Under the pieces are notes generated by a model. It was not told the DNA's origin. It ran no database searches and saw only the letters and a list, made by a program, of their open reading frames with translations. A program made the translations under genes and the position numbers. Shown here piece by piece: positions 1 to 7,463 of a stretch of 64,000 bases of DNA (position 1 is the first letter of the stretch; the number at the start of each line of letters is the position of its first letter). The DNA is from Candidatus Latescibacterota bacterium. GTDB lineage: Bacteria; JAAXHH01. The stretch spans positions 1,251,045 through 1,315,044 of the forward strand of contig JAJEAN010000007.1 in assembly GCA_022822725.1 (NCBI GenBank). Direction: 5' to 3'.

Positions 1-2574
1 TATCACCCCGTCCAGACGGCTCTTCACATCCTGGTACAGCGAATCAGGAAGCCCGTAGGCGCACATGTTCTCGTAGATACTCTTCGCCTCGTCGACGTTG
101 CCCATCGTCAGCGCTTCATGGAACAGCGGAACCGCTTTCGCCATGGCGTTTTCAAGGTCTCCCCTCGCTTCGAGGCAACGGACCTGGGCAACCACCGCCT
201 CATTCTTTTCCCAGGCTGGTTGGAGTTTCTCGATATCCATCAGCAGGTCGTGGAAGGTCTCCTCACCGACTCCACCTATAGCCAGCATTTCCAACTCGTC
301 AAGGGCGTTCCGGGCGTCCTCGTGGCGTCTGGCCTTCATGCAACCCTCGAAACACCTTTGCAGGTCCGCTGCTGCTGCTTCAGTCTTTCCGAGTTTTTGG
401 GCACGACGGCGAAGCGCCTTTGTAACCGGTTCGGTGGATTGGGCCGAGTCGATGTCCGCGAGGACGTCCAGCGCCGCACCTTGATCCGATTCGAGAACGG
501 TCGCGCAGAAATCAGACTGCACATCAGCGGTTCCCAGTAGCTCGAACCCCTCTGCGGCCGGCTTGATCAGGTAGGCGGGAATGGGTGTACCTGCAGCCAC
601 GGCATTCGAAATTATGCGTGCGGCGTAGGACAGGTCTCCAACGGATTCCACCTGCGCTGCCTTGGAGATACCGGCGTACAAATCCGCTCTGCTCGCAAGG
701 GGCGATCCATAGGACGGCTTTCGACTGTTGAAGAGACCGCGAGCCCGTTCAAGATGGAAAGCTGCCGAGGAATAGTCTCCGTCTGCGAGAGCGAGTACCC
801 CGAGGCAGTAGTGGCCATGGCCCGAGTAGTGTACGTCATTTCCGATGGACTCCTGAAACATTTCTTCACCCGCCCGAAGTCGCTCTATGAAATCACCTGC
901 CGCATCCTGCTCAAGGGGAAGGCATACCTCCTCCAACTCGGCGAATCCGCCTTCAAGCAACCCGAGATCCGCGCAAATCATGGCCCGGATTTCCGGATTC
1001 GGGTTCAATTCGAGTATATCCCTCAGGAGTTTCTCGGCCTGTTCGTGCTCGTTCAACTTGCGCAACGTGTGCGCCTGTCTCCGCCGTACCGTAAGAAACC
1101 GGTCATTCCCCTGCGGGAATCCGAGGTTCCGAAGCATGTACTCAGCGTCCATCAACAGGGCAAAGACCACCCGCGCTTCGCCGGGACGCTCCCTTCGAAG
1201 CAAATCCGTGCCGGTATCCAGCAGAACCTCGAAAAGCTTGCTTTCCGGGTCCCGTAGTGCAGCGGTCTTCACGAAATCGGCCGTTTCGGTATGACGGTCT
1301 GCATCCCTCAACGCCTGTACGACGTGTTCGACCGCTTCATCCGAAGCCGCGTCTGTGCCGTCGCCTAGACTCCGTACGATCGGTTCGTCGTCATAGTGCC
1401 GTACAATACCAGCGAAATCCGACAGATATATCCTGCCTCGAATGACGCCCGCCCAGTACCAACGGATGGCTTCCGGTCCAGCACTGCAATTAGGACTTCC
1501 TCCAAACACCGAGTCAGCGAATCCCCTACTAAAATAGGACTGAGGTCGGTCCGAGTTCAGTGCCGCGAGTTCATTCACTATCTCGTCGGTTTGTTCGACC
1601 TGTAGACTACCGGTGACCCCGTTACGCGCGTCGATTATCGCCTTATGAACGAGACGGTCAAGCCCAGACAGGCGGACGGGACGTATTTCGAACTCGGCCC
1701 GGTGTGGAGTTGGGGGAACTCCACCGCTTGTATCGTCCGAGTCACCGTCTTCGCGGCCTTCGTGCGCACCGTTCTCAACCTTTTTCGCCCGATCCGTATC
1801 GTTTTCGATTGATTCAGCCTGATCTGTGCCGGCGTCCCCTTCGGTGTCACCTTCCATTTCAGAGACGGCATCCTTTTCCGTGCCGGCATCCTTTCCGGCG
1901 TCTAAATGCCGTTCAGCAACGCCGTCTCCTTCAGCGACGATCCCACGGGTAGGATTGGTGGTGCTTGAACTTGCAAGGTCGCCAGATACATCGCCCGTCG
2001 TATACTTCACCCCGGTTGATTCCTCTCCGTCGTTCCTGTCATCCGCGTCGGCCTTCACGGCATTTCTCGTCCACTGCCAGAGAGGGGCTTGGGGTAAGTT
2101 ACCCTGGCATATCAGCGTAAGGATGAACAGGACCGCAGAACGAATACCGAAGACCCTCCGAACCCGGTCTGCCGCAGTGTGGATAGACTTCTCGGATGCA
2201 ACCTGTTCCAGGCCATCCCCAGCCAGTCCGTCCTCGTTCGGGACGCCCAACGCATCTAGAAAGACTTGCGATGCGCCTTCTTGCCCAATCCATAGACCAT
2301 AGAATAGCCAATTCGGGATCGGTAGTGGCATCGACAGGCGACGGAGGGCTTCGACGATCTTTTCGTTGTCCCAGCCATCCACAGTTTTTTTGCGAAACCG
2401 ATTCGCGTCGGCGACGATGCCCACCATTGCATCACGGGTACGTTCCGATCCCACTGCATACGACAAAGCAGACCGCTTCTCGTCGTCCGTCAGCGTCTGC
2501 CACAGTCGATTGGAGTTTAGCTTCCGGGGATCTTCGATCAGGTCTCGAATGGGTTGAGGAATACGATCAGGCAT
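1..2574 (-). CDS. Partial large TPR-like protein, running off the left edge
   Basis: Reading the minus strand from an ATG at 2574 gives one uninterrupted frame of 858 codons to base 1, so the 3' end lies outside the window. The N-terminus (MPDRIPQPIRDLIEDP) is a helical region I do not recognise. It is followed at roughly residues 180-290 by an acidic linker rich in Asp, Glu, Gly, Ser and Thr with repeated GTEKDA/GDTEGDA-like units. The rest, from about residue 460, is a run of amphipathic helices with TPR-like spacing, for example LRKLNEHEQAEKLLRDILEL. No catalytic motif is visible. It is transcribed away from the AAA/DUF4276 pair, across a 700-base gap. A role as a large scaffold or sensor in a defence or signalling locus is an inference only. 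The frame is well supported; the function is unknown. Confidence 0.75.
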   Translation of the reverse strand, partial: MPDRIPQPIRDLIEDPRKLNSNRLWQTLTDDEKRSALSYAVGSERTRDAMVGIVADANRFRKKTVDGWDNEKIVEALRRLSMPLPIPNWLFYGLWIGQEGASQVFLDALGVPNEDGLAGDGLEQVASEKSIHTAADRVRRVFGIRSAVLFILTLICQGNLPQAPLWQWTRNAVKADADDRNDGEESTGVKYTTGDVSGDLASSSTTNPTRGIVAEGDGVAERHLDAGKDAGTEKDAVSEMEGDTEGDAGTDQAESIENDTDRAKKVENGAHEGREDGDSDDTSGGVPPTPHRAEFEIRPVRLSGLDRLVHKAIIDARNGVTGSLQVEQTDEIVNELAALNSDRPQSYFSRGFADSVFGGSPNCSAGPEAIRWYWAGVIRGRIYLSDFAGIVRHYDDEPIVRSLGDGTDAASDEAVEHVVQALRDADRHTETADFVKTAALRDPESKLFEVLLDTGTDLLRRERPGEARVVFALLMDAEYMLRNLGFPQGNDRFLTVRRRQAHTLRKLNEHEQAEKLLRDILELNPNPEIRAMICADLGLLEGGFAELEEVCLPLEQDAAGDFIERLRAGEEMFQESIGNDVHYSGHGHYCLGVLALADGDYSSAAFHLERARGLFNSRKPSYGSPLASRADLYAGISKAAQVESVGDLSYAARIISNAVAAGTPIPAYLIKPAAEGFELLGTADVQSDFCATVLESDQGAALDVLADIDSAQSTEPVTKALRRRAQKLGKTEAAAADLQRCFEGCMKARRHEDARNALDELEMLAIGGVGEETFHDLLMDIEKLQPAWEKNEAVVAQVRCLEARGDLENAMAKAVPLFHEALTMGNVDEAKSIYENMCAYGLPDSLYQDVKSRLDGVI

Positions 2575-3270
2575 GTTCCATTTTCGTCTGCTGTGTAATG
2601 GCCAATCTCAACTCGATTTCATTGTAGAGCTATATTCGAAAGGGCCATCTATCAGACCTAAACGTGTCATGAAGTTGCGGCAACCAACTGACGCGGCGTA
2701 CTGAACGCGCAGTAATCAGGCGAACAACGTGATCTCCGGCATCTCAATCCGATCCAGGTTATGGGGAAGACCTTAATGTTTTCGAAAACGAAGTAAACAC
2801 ACAGCGACGGTTTCAGTCAAGACACACCGCACTGGAAATCGGGACGAAAATCAAGCTGGGGCTATGGCTGATACACGGGCCCGTCCGAGATCTGCCGTCT
2901 GTACATAGTTCCCGATTATATAAATATATCCTACATGTGGGCTTGTCGATGTCGTCCTGGAATTCATTGCCGGGATGGTCTCCAGTGTGCGAAACCGATA
3001 CTACCAAATGCCCCGATACTATATATGTTTTGCTGTCGATTCGATTCCACTCGGTATATCTTGACAATTCCCTCGGACTCGGAGAACGTAGATAATCGGA
3101 GACCGTGGATGAACTGTACGAGATTCTGACGGAGATTTCCTACGAGTTAAAACTAGAATGAATTCTCAAGGTTAGGCTGATGCGGGTTGTGTTTGATCAT
3201 TCTTCCGAAACAACGTAAGGCCCGTTGGGTCACCTGAAGAAACGCGCTATCAGCTCAAAGGGGCGGTCCA
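2575..3270. other. Intergenic region between divergent genes, no gene seen
   Basis: About 700 bases separate the two divergently transcribed genes. It is clearly more A+T-rich than its surroundings, for example the run around 2918-2935. It contains only short frames with no protein-like character. It presumably holds the promoters for both flanking genes, but I cannot assign convincing -35/-10 pairs. Confidence 0.5.
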
Positions 3271-4449
3271 ATGCCATTCATACAACGCCTGCGCTTTGGC
3301 GGACTGCTGTCCTTTCCTCCAGACATGGGGTTCTTCGAGCTACACCCTCTGAATGTCCTGATAGGTCCGAACGCGTCAGGTAAATCCAACTTCGTAGAAG
3401 CACTGGAACTCTTACGCGCGCTTCCGGTGGATTTCTCCGCTGCGATCCGGGACGGGGGAGGTGCCGAGGAATGGCTGTGGAAGGGCTGTAAACCGCCGGC
3501 TCCGGCGACATTAGAAGTCGAGACCGGTCCTGGCATGGAAACCGGTCGACCGTTGCGGTATCGTCTATCGTTCACTGCGGTGCGCCAGCGGGTTCAGATC
3601 CTCGACGAGGCTATCGAGGAAGCATATACTAAGCGGGGAGTCGATCCCTACTTCTACTATACGTTTCAACAAGGACACCCTGTGATCAATGTTCAGGTCC
3701 CAGGAGGACAAGTATCCGAGAGACAGGTACAGTGGGATAATCCTTCGCTGGATCAGTCCGTTCTAGCACAAAGAAAAGATGCTTATCACTATCCGGAACT
3801 TTACTGGCTTGGTTTGAGATTCCAGTCGATCCAGACGTTCCGGGAATGGACGTTCGGTCGCTACGGCTCACTTCGATGGCCGCAACGAGCCGATCTTCCG
3901 GAGAACTGGCTGCTTCCCGATTCCAGCAATCTCCCTATGGTACTCAACTACATTGAACATCACTCGGGACTGGTCTTCAATGAGTACCTGAAACAGTTCT
4001 TCCCCCGATTCGAGCGTATGTCCACGTCGATCTCGGGGGGCACCGTGCAATTCTATCTTCACGAATCCGGCTTCGGCAGGCCAATCCCCGCGACCCGTCT
4101 GTCCGACGGCACTATCAGATTCATCGCGCTTCTAGCGATTCTACTCACCCCGACGCCCCCATCACTGGTATGCATCGAGGAACCTGAACTCGGACTGCAT
4201 CCCGACTCGGTGGCGCTGCTCGCCGATCTGCTGGTTGATGCTTCTGACCGTATGCAACTTGTGGTCACCACACATTCCGATGCCCTGGTGTCGGCGCTGA
4301 CCAGTCATCCAGAATCCGTTGTCGCCTGTGAACGTCCCGGGGCCGCCACCGAGTTGCGCCGCCTCGATGCAGAACGTCTGGCCGATTGGCTCAAGGACTA
4401 TCGACTCGGTGACTTGTGGCGCATGGGCGAGATCGGGGCGAACCCTTGA
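3271..4449 (+). CDS. AAA_21-type (RecF/OLD-like) ATPase, probable defence protein
   Basis: A 392-residue ABC/SMC-like AAA ATPase. Walker A is GPNASGKS at residues 32-39. An ABC-signature-like LSDGT lies before Walker B (LVCIEEPELGLHP, with Glu303/Glu304), and the switch histidine is His335 in TTHSD. The insert between Walker A and the signature is the lid seen in AAA_21 and OLD-family ATPases. The start at 3271 is the only one that keeps the first beta strand (MPFIQRLRFGG). It overlaps the downstream DUF4276 gene by four bases, so the two are translationally coupled. ATPases of this type paired with a TOPRIM-like partner are known parts of abortive-infection and other anti-phage systems. The ATPase assignment is firm; the phage-defence role is inferred from the pairing. 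Confidence 0.88.
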   Translation: MPFIQRLRFGGLLSFPPDMGFFELHPLNVLIGPNASGKSNFVEALELLRALPVDFSAAIRDGGGAEEWLWKGCKPPAPATLEVETGPGMETGRPLRYRLSFTAVRQRVQILDEAIEEAYTKRGVDPYFYYTFQQGHPVINVQVPGGQVSERQVQWDNPSLDQSVLAQRKDAYHYPELYWLGLRFQSIQTFREWTFGRYGSLRWPQRADLPENWLLPDSSNLPMVLNYIEHHSGLVFNEYLKQFFPRFERMSTSISGGTVQFYLHESGFGRPIPATRLSDGTIRFIALLAILLTPTPPSLVCIEEPELGLHPDSVALLADLLVDASDRMQLVVTTHSDALVSALTSHPESVVACERPGAATELRRLDAERLADWLKDYRLGDLWRMGEIGANP

Positions 4450-5081
4450 GGAGTATCAGCATCTACCTTGAAGGCGGAGGTGATACTGCCGGATCCAGGG
4501 CGGCACTCCGCCAGGGAATGGATGCGTTCCTGCAGCCACTGAAACAAGCAGCCAGAGACAAGTCTCTGCGGTGGAAACTTGTCGCCTGCGGCTCGCGCGG
4601 GGAAGCATACAACGGGTTTCGAAACGCCGTTGACAAAGGTAATGCTGATGGGGTGATCGTCTTACTGGTGGACGCGGAAGATGATGTAAATCAGTCGGCC
4701 TCCGAACACCTGCGAAATCGGGATGACTGGGATTTCAGCTTTGCGACCGAAACCGGAGTTCACCTTGACGAAGTAGTCCATCTAATGGTCCAGACGATGG
4801 AAACCTGGATCGTGGCGGATCCGCTTACGTTAGGCGTTTATTACGGTCAGGGATTCAGGAAAAGTTCGCTATCCAGAGCGCAGAACCTTGAGACCGTTTC
4901 CAAGAATGAAATAGCACGCGGATTGAGAGAGGCGACAAAGAAGACTCAGAAAGGACCTTATCACAAGATCAATCACGCAGGCGATCTAATGCGCCGGATC
5001 GATACGGAAAGTGTGAAGGGACGCTGTCGTCATTGCCGCCTGTTGTTTGAGAAGCTTGGCCAACTGGTCGAAGCGGCCTGA
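4446..5081 (+). CDS. DUF4276 family protein, TOPRIM-like partner of the AAA ATPase
   Basis: About 211 residues starting at a TTG that overlaps the ATPase stop (TTGA). This start places the conserved first strand ISIYLEGGGDT at the N-terminus, as in the DUF4276 family; an upstream ATG at 4416 would add ten residues deeper into the ATPase gene. The Glu in YLEGGG and the acidic VDAEDD (after VIVLL) fit the metal-binding carboxylates of a TOPRIM-like fold. The mid-region METWIVAD is also typical of the family. DUF4276 proteins commonly sit directly behind an AAA_21 ATPase, as here. The likely job is a nuclease or nucleotide-acting effector controlled by the ATPase. The family call rests on remembered motifs, and the effector role is inference. 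Confidence 0.8.
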   Translation: MRSISIYLEGGGDTAGSRAALRQGMDAFLQPLKQAARDKSLRWKLVACGSRGEAYNGFRNAVDKGNADGVIVLLVDAEDDVNQSASEHLRNRDDWDFSFATETGVHLDEVVHLMVQTMETWIVADPLTLGVYYGQGFRKSSLSRAQNLETVSKNEIARGLREATKKTQKGPYHKINHAGDLMRRIDTESVKGRCRHCRLLFEKLGQLVEAA

Positions 5082-5136
5082 AATCCATGATTTGCTTTCG
5101 ATACAATGATGTTCCCAGAAACCGTGTAATGTGAAT

Positions 5137-5160
5137 AAGACAGTGCCCCCTGTCTTTATA
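5137..5160 (+). terminator. Rho-independent terminator after the defence pair
   Basis: A perfect 7-bp stem (AAGACAG / CTGTCTT) with a 6-base TGCCCC loop is followed by a short T/A-rich tail. It lies 56 bases after the DUF4276 stop and separates that operon from the halogenase gene. Confidence 0.6.
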
Positions 5161-5312
5161 AGCTCTCTCGGTAAATCCCCCGATGTTCATGCAATGCGAC
5201 GGTTAGATACAACTGTTGCATCCCGCCGGCATTTTGTATCTTCTTAGTTACGATTCGCTAACTATTTCGATTTGAATCTGTTGCGATGGCGAAATATACG
5301 AAAGGACGCGGC

Positions 5313-6593
5313 ATGATCCAACCAGGCGCCGAATCCCTCCGCAGGATCGCGGTGATCGGTCAGGGGACCGCAGGATCCCTGGCAGCCGCCAGTGTAACCC
5401 GTCTTCACCCTGACGGCGACCATGAACTGCACCACATATATGACTCGCGCATTCCGGTCATCGGGGTGGGAGAAGGCAGCTGGCCGAGTCTGGTGCAGGA
5501 ACTGCAGAAGCTGACGGGGCTGCCCCATGAGACCGTCCAGCAGCGCCTGAAGGGCACGCGCAAGTACGGCGTCGCCTTCGAGGGGTGGGGCCGGCGCGAA
5601 CGCGATTTCACCCACTACTTTACCCCGCAGCAAGTGTCCTACGCCTACCACCTGTCCGCCGACCTGATGGCGGACCTGCTGCGCGAAGGCACACGCGCGC
5701 AGCACATCGACGCGAAAGTGCTCGGTATCACCAGGGTGGAGGACGGCGCGCAGATTGAATTCGAGGACCGGCCGCCGGAACGATACGACCTGGTCTTCGA
5801 CGCCCGCGGGTTCCCGAAAGAACTCCACCCCGATCGGCACATCGATATTTCCTTCATCCCAACGAATACCGCCGTCATCCGGCGCTGCCCGGCGGTCATC
5901 GACGGAGGGAAAAACGGGCCGGTACTGCAACATACCTACACCCGGGCGGTGGCCCGGCCGCACGGGTGGATATTCGTCATTCCGCTGACGGTACACACGT
6001 CCTACGGGTACATCTTCAACCGGGATGTAACCGACCTCGCGGATGTCGAATCGGACTTTGACGCTTTCCTGGAATCCGACGGCGTGGCCGAATTCGAGCA
6101 ACGGGCCGTCATCCCCTTTCCGAACTTCGTCCATCGCGGAATCTACGACGGCGCCGTGGCCCGCATCGGCAACGCGGCGGCCTTCATGGAGCCCCTCGAG
6201 GCGACGGCGATCGTATCCGCCCAGTTGCAGGTCGGGATGGTACTCCACACGCGCCTCAACCGGCCGGCTGCGCATCTCGAGCGCGACGCACCCGCGGTCA
6301 ACCGGTTTCTCATCAACAACATGCTCCGCTACGGCCTGTTCGTCGGCTGGCACTATTCCTGTGGTTCGATTTACGACAGCGCATTCTGGCGTCACGCGCG
6401 AGAACGCGCCTGGCCCCGGCACCGCAAGGCCATGGACCCCAATACGGTGGATTGCGATGCGCTCGGCAAATTCGACGGAATGCTCGAACTGCTGAGCCGG
6501 CCGGTCATCGACAAAGCCGATTGGGACCGGATGTGCGCGGTGCCGCTCACGAGTTACGCCCAGGTGTCCCAGGGGCTGGGCTGGACCGGCTGA
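5313..6593 (+). CDS. Flavin-dependent tryptophan halogenase family protein (RiPP cluster)
   Basis: A 426-residue protein (435 if the upstream ATG at 5286 is used). I prefer 5313 because AAAGGA sits six bases before it. The FAD Rossmann motif GxGxxG is at residues 16-21 (GQGTAG). The halogenase lysine context TRKYGVAFEGW gives Lys84, matching the catalytic lysine of PrnA/RebH-type enzymes. FMEPLEAT gives Glu296, at the place of the second catalytic residue. The family WxWxIP motif is here W219-I-F-V-I-P224, so the second tryptophan is Phe. The enzyme would need reduced FAD from a separate reductase. It opens the RiPP gene set, and the precursor core ends in Trp, the obvious substrate. The family call is strong; halogenation of the core Trp is inference, and a monooxygenase-type reaction is possible. 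Confidence 0.85.
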   Translation: MIQPGAESLRRIAVIGQGTAGSLAAASVTRLHPDGDHELHHIYDSRIPVIGVGEGSWPSLVQELQKLTGLPHETVQQRLKGTRKYGVAFEGWGRRERDFTHYFTPQQVSYAYHLSADLMADLLREGTRAQHIDAKVLGITRVEDGAQIEFEDRPPERYDLVFDARGFPKELHPDRHIDISFIPTNTAVIRRCPAVIDGGKNGPVLQHTYTRAVARPHGWIFVIPLTVHTSYGYIFNRDVTDLADVESDFDAFLESDGVAEFEQRAVIPFPNFVHRGIYDGAVARIGNAAAFMEPLEATAIVSAQLQVGMVLHTRLNRPAAHLERDAPAVNRFLINNMLRYGLFVGWHYSCGSIYDSAFWRHARERAWPRHRKAMDPNTVDCDALGKFDGMLELLSRPVIDKADWDRMCAVPLTSYAQVSQGLGWTG

Positions 6594-6674
6594 CAAGCGC
6601 CGACCCGGGTTGGATCCCGGACCTGTCGACAGGCGCCGTCCCAGGCTGTATCCCGGACCGGCTGACAAGCGCCG
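6584..6674. repeat. 19-bp direct repeat spanning the halogenase stop codon
   Basis: GACCGGCTGACAAGCGCCG occurs at 6584-6602 and again at 6656-6674. The copy at 6584 contains the halogenase TGA stop. The bases between hold degenerate versions of the same unit (GGATCCCGGACCTGTCGACAGGCGCCG). This is one of several stop-codon-associated duplications in the window. Confidence 0.8.
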
Positions 6675-6733
6675 GCCAGGACGGGACTGTCGCCGCGCAA
6701 CGGCGGGCCGCGACATCTGCATCGTGACATTTC

Positions 6734-6762
6734 TTGATTTGAAACATATAAAACATCATAAT
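6734..6762 (+). promoter_or_regulatory. Candidate sigma70-type promoter for the export/maturation operon
   Basis: TTGATT (6734-6739), a 17-base spacer and CATAAT (6757-6762) form a good sigma70-type promoter in an A+T-rich island. It lies 137 bases before the GTG of the HlyD-like gene, so the transporter genes can be expressed separately from the halogenase. Confidence 0.5.
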
Positions 6763-6810
6763 ACATGCGTCGTACTGATGATTCATACATCATACTTGTT
6801 GAATCCAAGC

Positions 6811-6868
6811 TATCTTGAGCGCGCCAACCCACTTTGAATTTGACTTATCATGAGCGCGCCAACCCACT
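6811..6868. repeat. Paired 23-bp direct repeat in the operon leader
   Basis: TATCTTGAGCGCGCCAACCCACT (6811-6833) recurs as TATCATGAGCGCGCCAACCCACT (6846-6868), with one mismatch and a period of 35 bases. Both copies lie between the candidate promoter and the ribosome-binding site (CGAGGAGA) of the HlyD-like gene. Each contains the palindromic core GCGC. They could be operator or RNA-level regulatory sites, or a simple duplication. Confidence 0.75.
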
Positions 6869-6898
6869 CGACTGCAACGAGGAGACCATCAAACGCCC

Positions 6899-7456
6899 GT
6901 GTTTAACAACCTGCTGAACTCATTCCACGAAACCGTTGCGGAGGCGAAGGAAGACCGCGAGCAACTCGACCGGCTTCTGACGATATCCACGCCGCGGGAA
7001 CGGCTGCTGGTTGCCTCGATCGCTGTATTTCTGTGCGTCCTCCTGGCCTGGCTGTTCTTCGGCAGCGTTGCGCGCAGTATTGTGGTGGACGGCGTCATTG
7101 TCGAGCAGGGGGAAACCCTTCCCGACGGCAGCATCTCCGTGGAGGCCCTCGCCTGGATCAATAGCGAAATCGCGCCGCAGATCGGGGCCGGGATGCCGGT
7201 ATTGATCGAACCGGAGCCGGCGGATGGAGAAGCAGACGCGCCCGGCGGTACGGTCAGGGCCATCGCAGCCGAACCCGTCTCGGGTGGACCTGCCGCGTTT
7301 GAAACCGCGGCGCCGGTGTCCGTTCACCGCATCGATATAACGCTGGATTCCGCACTCAGTGAAGATCCGGATCCGGATTCCCTGTCGGGCATGAAATGCC
7401 GGATCGTCATCGAACTGGGCAGGCAATCTCCGATCGGACTGTTCCTCATGAGGTGA
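6899..7456 (+). CDS. Shortened HlyD-like (NHLM) secretion protein
   Basis: A 185-residue protein with a GTG start and an upstream GAGGAG. The N-terminal cytoplasmic stretch TISTPRERLL is followed by one membrane helix at about residues 38-58. A periplasmic region starting VDGVIVEQGE resembles the first beta strands of HlyD-family membrane fusion proteins of NHLM bacteriocin exporters. The long coiled-coil hairpin and second half of the lipoyl/barrel region of full-length HlyD proteins (usually over 300 residues) are absent. It lies eight bases before the C39 transporter gene and presumably works with it in the inner membrane. The family assignment comes from the N-terminus and position, and is only moderately sure. 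Confidence 0.6.
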   Translation: MFNNLLNSFHETVAEAKEDREQLDRLLTISTPRERLLVASIAVFLCVLLAWLFFGSVARSIVVDGVIVEQGETLPDGSISVEALAWINSEIAPQIGAGMPVLIEPEPADGEADAPGGTVRAIAAEPVSGGPAAFETAAPVSVHRIDITLDSALSEDPDPDSLSGMKCRIVIELGRQSPIGLFLMR

Positions 7457-7463
7457 CCGTGGG

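Noticed and set aside
2813-3067. 84-residue minus-strand frame in the left intergenic region
   Set aside because: No ribosome-binding site, no family character, low-complexity base composition.
5216-5245. Possible promoter of the halogenase gene (TTGCAT)
   Set aside because: No convincing -10 at a 16-18 base spacing; left unassigned.
6599-6700. Possible CRISPR-like array after the halogenase gene
   Set aside because: The two 19-bp copies have a spacer made of degenerate copies of the same unit; no further regular copies and no cas genes are present.
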